This document shows, in pieces, positions 1-6,608 of a stretch of 7,124 nt of DNA (positions are counted from its first letter, which is position 1; every line of letters starts with the position of its first letter). Source of the DNA: Bacillota bacterium. GTDB taxonomy: Bacteria; Bacillota; Clostridia; Oscillospirales; Oscillospiraceae. The position numbers and the translations under genes were made by a program. The notes below the pieces were generated by a model. It was given only the letters and a program-made list of their open reading frames with translations. It made no database searches and was not told the DNA's origin. The stretch spans positions 1 to 7,124 of the forward strand of contig JAJUHD010000134.1 of NCBI GenBank assembly GCA_029268085.1, given 5' to 3'.

Positions 1-1
1 A

Positions 2-1615
2 CTGGTTAACATCCAGTACCTTATCTACGGCGGCGATCTGTATGTTATCGAGGTCAACCCTCGCGCCTCGCGTACGATACCCTATATCAGCAAGGTCACA
101 GGTCTGCCGATGGTCGATATCGCAACGCGCCTTATGGTTGGGCAAATGCTCAAGGACATGCCTTACGGCACAGGACTCTATAAGCAGCCGCCCTATGTGA
201 CGGTCAAGGTGCCTGTATTTTCCTTTGAAAAGCTGCTCGGCGTGAACTCCGCCCTCAGTCCTGAAATGAAGTCAACGGGCGAAGTGCTGGGCATCGGCAA
301 AACGCTTGAAGAAGCGCTGTTTAAAGGACTCCTTTCAGCGGGCTTCAAGCTGGATCCCCATTTCAAGAGCAGCGAAAAGGGTGTTTTTATAACAGTCAAC
401 AAGCAGGACCGTTTTGAGGTCATAGACCTTGCGCGCAAGTTCGACGAGCTCGGTTTCAGGCTATACGCAACGGAAGGCAACGCCAAGGAGATTGAGCGTC
501 TGGGCGTCGATGTTACCGTCGTCGGAAAGCTCTGCGACGATTTCAATGTCCTTAACCTGCTGGAGGACGGAAAAATCTCTTATATAATAATGACGGGCAC
601 GACCGAGCCGAATTATGTAAACGACTATATCCGGATCAATCGGCGCGCACTCCAGCTCTCCATTCCCTGCCTTACCTCTCTCGATACTGCGAACGCACTG
701 GCCGACATGCTCGCAAGCCGCTTCAACCAGCACAACACTGAACTGGTGGACATAGCGCATATGCGCACCAAGCGCGAAGTGCTGCACTTTGCTAAAATGC
801 AGGGCAGCGGAGATGATTACATCTTCTTTGAAAACTTCGACGGCAGCATCTCCTGTCCCGAATCACTCAGCACTTCACTTGCCGACCGCCACTTCGGCAT
901 CGGCGCCACGGGAATTGTGCTCATTGAAAGCTCCGAGATTGCAGACGCGAAAATGCGCATTTTTAACGCCGACGGCTCTGAGAGCGGCATGGCAGGCAAC
1001 TGTATGCGCTGCGTCGGCAAATATCTGCATGACCGCGGCATAGTCCCCAAAATGGAAATGACCGTTGAAACCGAGAGCGGAGTCAAGGAGCTTACGCTCT
1101 ATTCCTTCGGCGGGGATGTCCGCTCCGTCCGCGTCAACATGGGCAAGGCCGAGCTCTCCCCCGAGAAGATTCCGGTGAAGCTCGACGGAGATAAAATAAT
1201 GAGCCGCAAGGTTGAAATTGCAGACGGCGAATACAATATAAGCTGTGTCAATATGGGCAACCCGCACTGCGTAGTATTTGTCGACAGGGTCGACCGTGTG
1301 GATATTTCTGAAATCGGCCCTTTATTCGAAAACGATCCCCTGTTCCCTGAGCGCGTGAACACGGAATTTGTCCGCGTCGTAAACGGCAATACGCTCAAAA
1401 TGCGAGTCTGGGAACGTGGCAACGGGGAGACTCTCGCCTGCGGGACTGGCGCCTGTGCCGCTGTTGTTGCAGCCGTCGAAAACGGCTTCTGCAGCAAAGG
1501 CGAGGATATAACAGTCAAGACACGGGGCGGCGAGCTTGTCGTAAATTATACCGACGATACCGTATATCTTACGGGTAACGCAAGCCTTGTCTATAACGGC
1601 ACGGTCGAATTATAA
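2..1615 (+). CDS. carB-dapF: CarB-DapF fusion: carbamoyl-phosphate synthase large chain C-terminus joined to a diaminopimelate epimerase-like domain (5' partial)
   Basis: The frame is open from base 2, so the true start lies upstream; the ATG at 110 is internal. Bases 2-760 (about 253 codons) match the CarB C-terminus: the end of the second ATP-grasp unit (YVIEVNPRASRT, then the STGEVLGIG segment near 275-300) and the MGS-like allosteric domain from about 380 to 740 (closing with CLTSLDTANALAD). CarB makes carbamoyl phosphate for pyrimidine and arginine synthesis. From about 761 to 1612 (284 codons, normal DapF length) the same frame encodes a DapF fold: KMQGSGDDY, ADRHFGIG, RIFNADGSE, MGNPHC, ERVNTEF, WERGNGET and ACGTGACAA. 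DapF interconverts LL- and meso-diaminopimelate for lysine and peptidoglycan. The first catalytic Cys position (CGNG) is Ala at 992-994, with a Cys three codons later at 1001-1003. The substrate-binding Asn of GxGND is Asp at 812-814. The second catalytic Cys is kept at 1439-1441. Both family assignments are firm; epimerase activity is doubtful. Confidence 0.93.
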   Translation: MVNIQYLIYGGDLYVIEVNPRASRTIPYISKVTGLPMVDIATRLMVGQMLKDMPYGTGLYKQPPYVTVKVPVFSFEKLLGVNSALSPEMKSTGEVLGIGKTLEEALFKGLLSAGFKLDPHFKSSEKGVFITVNKQDRFEVIDLARKFDELGFRLYATEGNAKEIERLGVDVTVVGKLCDDFNVLNLLEDGKISYIIMTGTTEPNYVNDYIRINRRALQLSIPCLTSLDTANALADMLASRFNQHNTELVDIAHMRTKREVLHFAKMQGSGDDYIFFENFDGSISCPESLSTSLADRHFGIGATGIVLIESSEIADAKMRIFNADGSESGMAGNCMRCVGKYLHDRGIVPKMEMTVETESGVKELTLYSFGGDVRSVRVNMGKAELSPEKIPVKLDGDKIMSRKVEIADGEYNISCVNMGNPHCVVFVDRVDRVDISEIGPLFENDPLFPERVNTEFVRVVNGNTLKMRVWERGNGETLACGTGACAAVVAAVENGFCSKGEDITVKTRGGELVVNYTDDTVYLTGNASLVYNGTVEL

Positions 1616-1637
1616 CAGCTCAAATTGCATTTATACT
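1610..1637 (+). promoter_or_regulatory. Weak candidate promoter for the response regulator gene
   Basis: TATACT at 1632-1637 is a good -10 element. Sixteen bases upstream, TTATAA at 1610-1615 is only a poor -35 and overlaps the stop codon of the fusion gene. If it is used, transcription would begin near 1644, placing the following hairpin at the very 5' end of the regulator mRNA. This rests on the -10 match alone. Confidence 0.25.
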
Positions 1638-1645
1638 GAATATGT

Positions 1646-1680
1646 GTTAGGATGGCCGCATAAGTCATCCTAACTTTTTT
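1646..1680 (+). terminator. Rho-independent terminator after carB-dapF (possibly a leader hairpin of the next gene)
   Basis: A perfect 9-bp inverted repeat, GTTAGGATG (1646-1654) and CATCCTAAC (1666-1674), encloses an 11-base loop and is followed at once by six T residues (1675-1680). This is the classic intrinsic terminator layout, 31 bases after the fusion gene stop. The T tract ends two bases before the GGGAGG ribosome binding site of the regulator gene, so the same structure could attenuate transcription into the regulator if a promoter lies upstream of it. Confidence 0.82.
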
Positions 1681-1681
1681 C

Positions 1682-1697
1682 GGGAGGTGGGGCTTTG
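1682..1697 (+). promoter_or_regulatory. Strong ribosome binding site supporting a TTG start
   Basis: GGGAGG at 1682-1687 is a near-consensus Shine-Dalgarno sequence, with seven bases between it and TTG at 1695-1697. This decides the TTG start of the response regulator: the next in-frame ATG is inside the receiver domain and would remove the acidic-pocket residues. Confidence 0.8.
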
Positions 1698-2366
1698 AAA
1701 AACATACTTATAGTCGAAGACGACTGCGCGCTCGCAAAAGGCGTCTGTATGGCCCTGAAAGGCGAAGATATTTCCCCTTCAGCCTGTAACACAATAAAAG
1801 CCGCAAGGGACGAGATTGCGAAAAAGGTTTTCGACCTCTTTATATTTGATATTAACCTTCCGGACGGAAACGGGCTTGATCTTCTTTCAAGCGTCAGAGG
1901 TACCGCCCCCGTCATCATGCTGACTGCAAACGATCTCGAAACCGATATCGTAACAGGACTTGAGAGCGGCGCCGACGACTATATCACTAAGCCCTTCAGC
2001 CTTGCCGTGCTGCGCGCCAGAGTCAATGCGCATCTGCGTAAGGTTTCTGACCGCAAATCCGGCAGACATGAAATCGACGGCTTCGTCTTCGACTTTGACA
2101 GGCTTGAGTATTATAGGGACGGCCGGTCAGTCGAGCTCAGCAAGACCGAGCAAAAGCTCCTTAAAATGCTTGTTGAGAACAGAGGCCGCACGCTTGAGCG
2201 CGCCGCGCTTGTTGACAGAATCTGGACTGACGGAGCGGAGTACGTTGATGAAAACGCGCTTTCCGTCACAGTGAAGCGTCTGCGTGACAAGCTGGAGAGC
2301 AATCCGTCAAGTCCGGTTTACATAAAAACTATCTACGGCATCGGCTACACATGGGCGGTGAAGTGA
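1695..2366 (+). CDS. OmpR/PhoB-family two-component response regulator
   Basis: This 223-residue protein has the full OmpR-family layout. A receiver domain (residues 1-115) carries the acidic pocket (E8, D9, D10 in ILIVEDD), the phospho-acceptor D52 (IFDINLPDGNG), T77 (IMLTAND) and K99 (DDYITKPF). A winged-helix DNA-binding domain (about 125-222) carries LSKTEQKLLKML, the recognition helix region ENALSVTVKRLRDKL and the wing IKTIYGIGYTW. It is a cytoplasmic transcription factor, presumably phosphorylated by the kinase encoded directly downstream. Length is normal. The start is TTG, fixed by the GGGAGG site. The stop TGA is followed without a gap by the kinase ATG in the same frame, so translation is probably coupled. 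Its likely target is the downstream transporter operon; this is inferred from context. No specific name can be assigned. Confidence 0.95.
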   Translation: MKNILIVEDDCALAKGVCMALKGEDISPSACNTIKAARDEIAKKVFDLFIFDINLPDGNGLDLLSSVRGTAPVIMLTANDLETDIVTGLESGADDYITKPFSLAVLRARVNAHLRKVSDRKSGRHEIDGFVFDFDRLEYYRDGRSVELSKTEQKLLKMLVENRGRTLERAALVDRIWTDGAEYVDENALSVTVKRLRDKLESNPSSPVYIKTIYGIGYTWAVK

Positions 2367-3284
2367 ATGAGCCCCTTCGATTATATCTGTCTTGCCGCCG
2401 GACTTGTTGCCGCCGTTGCCGCAATCGGTTTTACGCTATATTACCACACAAAAACAAAAAAGATCCTCAATCGAGCCTCAAAAATGATTGACGACGCGAT
2501 ATCAGGCAGCTTTACTGAAAGCGTTTTTGACGAAAGTCTGCTCTCCTCAGTGGAGTCAAAGCTCGCGCAGTATCTTTCCTCGTGCTCCGTATCCTCGAAA
2601 AATCTTGCGGAAGAGAAGGATAAGATCAAGGAACTTATCGCGGATATTTCACATCAGACAAAAACGCCGATATCAAACATTCTTATATATGCGCAGCTTC
2701 TTTGCGAGCAAGACCTGCCCGAGGGCAGCGCCCAGCAGGCTGCGGCCCTGTCCGAGCAGGCGCAGAAGCTGAGCTTTCTCATTGAGGCGCTTGTGAAAAC
2801 TTCGAGGCTTGAGACAGGCATCATTACGCTCGCCCCTAAGCTCTCAGAGCTCCAGCCTCTGATGGATGCCGTTGAAACTCAAATTATGCCGAAGGCAAGG
2901 GCGAAAAATATAGCCTTAAAGGTTTGCGATACCTTCGAAAAAGCGTGTTTCGATCCCAAATGGACGGCGGAAGCGGTCTATAACATTGCGGACAATGCAG
3001 TCAAATATACGCCTCGCGGAGGAATAGTAGAGCTTTCCGTAACCGCCTTTGAGCTGTTTTGCAAAATCGATATCAAAGACAGCGGCATTGGCATACCGGA
3101 AGACGAGCAACCAAAGATATTCACAAGATTCTACCGCAGTCCGCACGTCGCCGGATCGGAAGGCGTCGGTATCGGGCTCTATCTCGCACGCAAAATTGTT
3201 TCCGGAGAAGGGGGATACATCAAGGTGTCCTCCGCGCCTGACAAAGGTTCGATCTTTTCCGTATTTCTGCCGAAAGAACCATGA
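2367..3284 (+). CDS. Sensor histidine kinase with one N-terminal membrane segment and no sensor domain
   Basis: The protein has 305 residues. One hydrophobic segment (about 6-26) is followed by a roughly 60-residue cytoplasmic linker without a recognisable HAMP or PAS domain. The HisKA dimerisation helix follows, with the H-box ADISHQTKTPISN (phospho-accepting H96), then the catalytic ATPase domain: N-box YNIADNAVKYTP (about 205-216), G1 DSGIGIP (238-244), F-box KIFTRFYRS and G2 GVGIGLYLA (about 266-274). All catalytic motifs are intact. The near absence of an extracytoplasmic part resembles the small membrane-sensing kinases of Firmicutes that read signals through a partner ABC transporter, although BceS-type kinases have two membrane helices and this one shows only one. 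The GGCGGTGAAG stretch before the ATG can serve as ribosome binding site inside the end of the regulator gene. The partner regulator and transporter are inferred from gene order. Confidence 0.94.
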   Translation: MSPFDYICLAAGLVAAVAAIGFTLYYHTKTKKILNRASKMIDDAISGSFTESVFDESLLSSVESKLAQYLSSCSVSSKNLAEEKDKIKELIADISHQTKTPISNILIYAQLLCEQDLPEGSAQQAAALSEQAQKLSFLIEALVKTSRLETGIITLAPKLSELQPLMDAVETQIMPKARAKNIALKVCDTFEKACFDPKWTAEAVYNIADNAVKYTPRGGIVELSVTAFELFCKIDIKDSGIGIPEDEQPKIFTRFYRSPHVAGSEGVGIGLYLARKIVSGEGGYIKVSSAPDKGSIFSVFLPKEP

Positions 3285-3323
3285 AATCTTTCAAAACTGA
3301 TAGATTTTTCCTATCGGCAGAAA
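3264..3323. repeat. 10-bp inverted repeat spanning the kinase stop codon, with a competing small hairpin inside
   Basis: TTTCTGCCGA (3264-3273) and TCGGCAGAAA (3314-3323) are perfect reverse complements, 40 bases apart, with the kinase TGA (3282-3284) in the loop. Two alternative stems use overlapping bases: GAAAGA (3272-3277) with TCTTTC (3287-3292), and CTGATAG (3297-3303) with CTATCGG (3311-3317, one G-U pair). No T tract follows, so it does not look like a plain terminator. A role in mRNA 3'-end stability or processing is possible but unproven. Confidence 0.5.
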
Positions 3324-3344
3324 GAATGTCGAAATAATCATATG

Positions 3345-3393
3345 TTAAAGTCCGTATCGTAGGAGATTACTACGCAATACGGACTTTAATTTT
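3345..3393 (+). promoter_or_regulatory. Large inverted repeat / hairpin before the ABC transporter genes
   Basis: TTAAAGTCCGTAT (3345-3357) and ATACGGACTTTAA (3377-3389) form a perfect 13-bp inverted repeat. Inside it CGTAG (3358-3362) pairs with CTACG (3370-3374) around a 7-base loop, leaving only a CA bulge at 3375-3376. A T4 tract (3390-3393) follows and then the GGAGG of the ATPase gene. Two readings are possible: a partial terminator or attenuator lowering transporter expression relative to the kinase, or a DNA operator, since the arm centres lie 32 bp apart, about three helical turns. The structure is certain; its function is inference. Confidence 0.7.
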
Positions 3394-3408
3394 GGAGGTA
3401 TACCAATG
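3394..3408 (+). promoter_or_regulatory. Strong ribosome binding site of the ABC ATPase gene
   Basis: GGAGG at 3394-3398 lies seven bases before ATG 3406-3408 and directly after the T4 of the preceding hairpin. Folding of that hairpin would end next to the ribosome docking site, so the hairpin could affect translation as well as transcription. Confidence 0.8.
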
Positions 3409-4089
3409 ACAATATTGGAAACACATGCTCTCAGAAAAATATACGGATCAGGCGAAGCGGCCGTTCACGCGCTGGACGGAGTCGATCTGAAGGTGCAAAA
3501 CGGTGAATTTGTCGCCATTGTCGGGACATCCGGAAGCGGCAAATCTACGCTTCTGCATATGCTCGGCGGGCTGGACAGGCCGACAAGCGGCAGCGTAACC
3601 GTCGACGGTAAGGAAATATTCTCGCTCAAGGACGAGGAGCTAACGATATTCCGCCGCCGCAAGATCGGCTTTGTTTTTCAGAACTACAATCTCGTTCCGG
3701 TTCTGAATGTCTACGAGAACATCGTCCTGCCCGTCCAGCTCGACGGAAAGGAACCGGACGCGGAATATGTGGATAAGATTATTAAAACACTCGGACTCGA
3801 ATCAAAGCTTCAAAACCTGCCGAACAACCTTTCCGGCGGTCAGCAGCAGCGTGTAGCAATAGCCCGTGCACTGGCCCCGAAGCCAGCTATAATCCTTGCG
3901 GACGAGCCGACCGGTAACCTCGACAGCAGAACAAGCCAGGATGTTCTGGGGCTTCTCAAGGTCACAAGCGAAAAGTTCAGTCAGACAATTGTGATGATCA
4001 CCCATAACGAGGAAATTGCACAGCTTGCCGACCGCATCGTCCGTATCGAGGACGGCAAGATAAAAAATCCGGGCGGTGAGAAAAAATGA
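3406..4089 (+). CDS. ABC transporter ATP-binding protein, MacB/LolD type
   Basis: The 227-residue protein is a complete ABC ATPase of the type that works with FtsX-like permeases. It shows the A-loop region with Y13, Walker A GTSGSGKST (40-48), the Q-loop FVFQNYNLVPVLNVYENI (Q92), signature LSGGQQQR (142-149), Walker B AIILADEP (D166, E167), the D-loop GNLDS and the switch histidine H200 (MITHN). All catalytic residues are present. The protein sits on the cytoplasmic face and powers the permease encoded next, with which it overlaps by four bases (ATGA). In MacB/LolD families the ATPase drives mechanical movement of extracytoplasmic domains rather than classical channel transport, often acting on peptides, lipoproteins or antimicrobial compounds. 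The substrate here is unknown. Placement after a two-component system suggests inducible expression. Confidence 0.95.
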   Translation: MTILETHALRKIYGSGEAAVHALDGVDLKVQNGEFVAIVGTSGSGKSTLLHMLGGLDRPTSGSVTVDGKEIFSLKDEELTIFRRRKIGFVFQNYNLVPVLNVYENIVLPVQLDGKEPDAEYVDKIIKTLGLESKLQNLPNNLSGGQQQRVAIARALAPKPAIILADEPTGNLDSRTSQDVLGLLKVTSEKFSQTIVMITHNEEIAQLADRIVRIEDGKIKNPGGEKK

Positions 4090-6608
4090 TCAAAGTCGCA
4101 AACAAAAAGGTTATCAGCAATATTTCCCGAAAGAGCCTGAAGGCGAACAAAACACGCAACATCGTGGCTATCTGCGCCATCGCGTTAACCGCGCTTTTAT
4201 TCACAAGCTTGTTTACCATCGGGAGCAGCATGATGAAAACCATGGAAAGTAATACCTGCCGTCAAGTCGGCACTATAGCACATGCGGGATACAAATGCCT
4301 TACACCGGAGGAATTCAACAAGCTTAAGAATCACCCCTCGATAAAGCAATATTCATACAATATTCTCCTTTCCGAAGCCGATAATTCCGAGCTGTCAAAG
4401 CTTCGCACAGAGATTCGCTATAGTGAGGACCAGGACGCAAAATGGGGCTCTAATTACCCTCAAACCGGAACAATGCCAAAGGAATATAAAGACCTCGCCG
4501 CTTCTACCATCGTCCTCGACGCGCTTGGCATACCGCATGAGCTCGGACAGCAGGTGCCGCTTGATTTCACTGTTCGTGGAAAAACATATCATGAAGTCTT
4601 CACTCTCTGCGGCTTCTGGGATGGTGACCCTATCTCGGCGGCTCAGCAGATTTGGCTCTCAAAGGATTATGTGCTAGATACCGCGCCTCCCAGCAGTATT
4701 ACGTTTTCCGAGCGCAGCGACTACGATTATTCGGGCACAATCTCAATGAATATTATGTTCTCAAACACCTTTAACATAGAGAAGAAAATTACAAAGGTCA
4801 CCATCGACAGCGGGTATGACCCAAACATCATCAATCAAGGCGTAAACTGGGCTTACACTGCATCCGAGGTGGACCCGATGACCATTATACTGATAGTAAT
4901 GGTACTTATGTTAATAATGGCGTCGGGATACCTCATAATCTACAATGTTTTTTATATATCGGTAACAAAGGACACGCGTTATTACGGATTATTGAAAACT
5001 ATAGGAACTACCGGCAAACAACTTAAAGCAGTGGTGCGGAAGCAGGCGCTATTCCTGTCGTTCATAGGAATACCCATCGGCCTATTTCTTGGCTATGGAC
5101 TCGGAGCGTGGCTCCTGCCGGTGGTTCTCAATAATACATATTATTCTGGAATGGGCGTAGTGTCAGCCAATGCTCTTATATTTATATTCTCTGCTTTATT
5201 CAGCCTCGCGACGGTTTTGATAAGCTGCGGAAAACCCGCTAAGCTGGCATCAAAAATTAGTCCTATGGACGCTCTGCGTTGCTTTGGTGTAGTAAAAGCA
5301 AAAGCCGTATCACACAAATCTAAAAAAGTAACAGCGCTTTCAATGGCAGCGCATAATGTTTTTCGTTTCAAAAGAAAGCTCGTGTCCGTAGTACTCTCGC
5401 TGTCCCTAAGCATTATTCTTTTGAACAGTGTTTATACGGTTGTTACAGGCTTTGACATGGACAAATTCCTTAAGGACCGCACAATCGTCGATTTTACCGT
5501 CAGCAATTCAAAGCTTGTGTCACGGTTCGAGCTTGAGTATGTCAATAAGGACACGCTGAGTACGCTTAGCGGCATTGACGGCGTAACAGATGCTGGCGCT
5601 GTGTATTTCAGTGAGAATCTGCACCGCCTTTCGGACAGTGCAGCCGCCAATGTTCAAAAAATCGTCGACGAAAGGTTAAACTCCGATGCTAACAAAAAAT
5701 ACACACAAGATTGTATAGAGACGTTTAAAAATGAACAAAGCTGCTACGCGCATGTATACGGCGTAGACAAGCTCATATTCGACAAACTTGAGGTCTATGA
5801 CGGAGACTCCGACTATGAGAAATTTGAGAGTGGCAACTATATATACGCAAGCGCTTATTTGAGCGAGGAAAACGCATACGACTATCCGTACTATAAGCCG
5901 GGCGACAAGGTAATTCTCGATTTTGGCAACGGCGATACAAAGGAATACACTGTTCTTGGGATTGCCTTCATGCCGTATCGCGTAAGCTGCATGCACGGGC
6001 ATTATATAGACCCTGAATTCATCCTTCCAAGCGGAGAGTATCTTGCTCACAACAGCAATAAAACTCCCCTCCACGTTGTTTTTAACGCCGAGGATACGAA
6101 AGAGTCCGAGGTTCAAAAGGCCGTCGACAAATACTGTGCCTCCGCGCAAATGACTTGTGTTTCAAAAGCCTCTGCTACTGCGGAGTTCCGCGATATGCAG
6201 AATATGATAATCCTCGTCGGCGGCATACTTTCGGGGGTGCTTGGCCTTATTGGGATACTGAACTTCATGAATTCAACTCTTACTTCAATAATTTCACGCA
6301 GACGGGAGCTGGCAATGCTGCAAAGTGTGGGTATGACCGAAAAGCAGCTTCGGCGTATGCTGGTGTGCGAGGGAATCATATATGCCCTTGCAACCCTTCT
6401 GACTGTATTTACTGTAGGAAATCTGTTCGTCTATGAAGTCGTCAGTCTATACGCTGGTCAGATATGGTTCTTTACATATCACTTCACAGTTTTGCCCATG
6501 CTCTGCTGCCTGCCTGTGATGCTTTCGCTAGCGTACTTAATTCCTTTGCTCGCATATAGGAGCATCCGGAATGAGAGCATCGTCGAGCGTCTGCGCGAGG
6601 CTGAATAG
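4086..6608 (+). CDS. FtsX-family ABC transporter permease, two-unit, 840 residues
   Basis: The protein is the membrane partner of the ATPase encoded before it; its ATG overlaps that stop codon and GGTGAG (4075-4080) is the ribosome binding site. About eight membrane segments are visible: 25-47, 266-290, 320-345, 362-382, 431-455, 706-730, 762-785 and 798-822. There are two FtsX modules, each with the coupling-helix signature after its first helix: SVTKDTRYYGLLKTIGTTGKQL (about 292-313) and SRRRELAMLQSVGMTEKQL (about 737-755). Two large extracytoplasmic domains are present (about 48-265 and 456-705), both soluble-looking and rich in Tyr, Asp and Ser. This two-unit architecture differs from the ten-helix BceB type, which has a single large loop. 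It probably moves or senses an extracellular peptide or lipid-linked compound. Eight cysteines fall in the two outer domains (58, 71, 175; 543, 553, 635, 684, 691). The sequence does not reveal the substrate. Confidence 0.93.
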   Translation: MIKVANKKVISNISRKSLKANKTRNIVAICAIALTALLFTSLFTIGSSMMKTMESNTCRQVGTIAHAGYKCLTPEEFNKLKNHPSIKQYSYNILLSEADNSELSKLRTEIRYSEDQDAKWGSNYPQTGTMPKEYKDLAASTIVLDALGIPHELGQQVPLDFTVRGKTYHEVFTLCGFWDGDPISAAQQIWLSKDYVLDTAPPSSITFSERSDYDYSGTISMNIMFSNTFNIEKKITKVTIDSGYDPNIINQGVNWAYTASEVDPMTIILIVMVLMLIMASGYLIIYNVFYISVTKDTRYYGLLKTIGTTGKQLKAVVRKQALFLSFIGIPIGLFLGYGLGAWLLPVVLNNTYYSGMGVVSANALIFIFSALFSLATVLISCGKPAKLASKISPMDALRCFGVVKAKAVSHKSKKVTALSMAAHNVFRFKRKLVSVVLSLSLSIILLNSVYTVVTGFDMDKFLKDRTIVDFTVSNSKLVSRFELEYVNKDTLSTLSGIDGVTDAGAVYFSENLHRLSDSAAANVQKIVDERLNSDANKKYTQDCIETFKNEQSCYAHVYGVDKLIFDKLEVYDGDSDYEKFESGNYIYASAYLSEENAYDYPYYKPGDKVILDFGNGDTKEYTVLGIAFMPYRVSCMHGHYIDPEFILPSGEYLAHNSNKTPLHVVFNAEDTKESEVQKAVDKYCASAQMTCVSKASATAEFRDMQNMIILVGGILSGVLGLIGILNFMNSTLTSIISRRRELAMLQSVGMTEKQLRRMLVCEGIIYALATLLTVFTVGNLFVYEVVSLYAGQIWFFTYHFTVLPMLCCLPVMLSLAYLIPLLAYRSIRNESIVERLREAE

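Noticed and set aside
875..1518. Minus-strand open frames (875-1267 and 1099-1518) opposite the DapF part
   Set aside because: They lie entirely opposite well-supported coding sequence, show no recognisable motifs and are explained by codon bias of the + strand gene.
761..1615. A separate dapF gene starting at the internal ATG 761 or 797
   Set aside because: The frame is unbroken from CarB into DapF and no convincing ribosome binding site precedes either ATG. An additional internal start cannot be excluded, but a single fused gene is the simplest reading.
110..1615. A gene starting at ATG 110
   Set aside because: Codons 2-109 in the same frame encode conserved CarB sequence (YGGDLYVIEVNPRASRT), so the ATG is internal.
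5676..6149. A 157-codon minus-strand open frame opposite the second outer domain of the permease
   Set aside because: It is hydrophobic by reverse complementation only, shows no family motif, and sits within a gene with intact FtsX domains on both sides.
3406..6608. Assignment as a BceAB-type bacitracin transporter
   Set aside because: The permease has about eight helices with two FtsX units and two outer domains, unlike the ten-helix BceB with a single large loop. A precise name or substrate would be guesswork.
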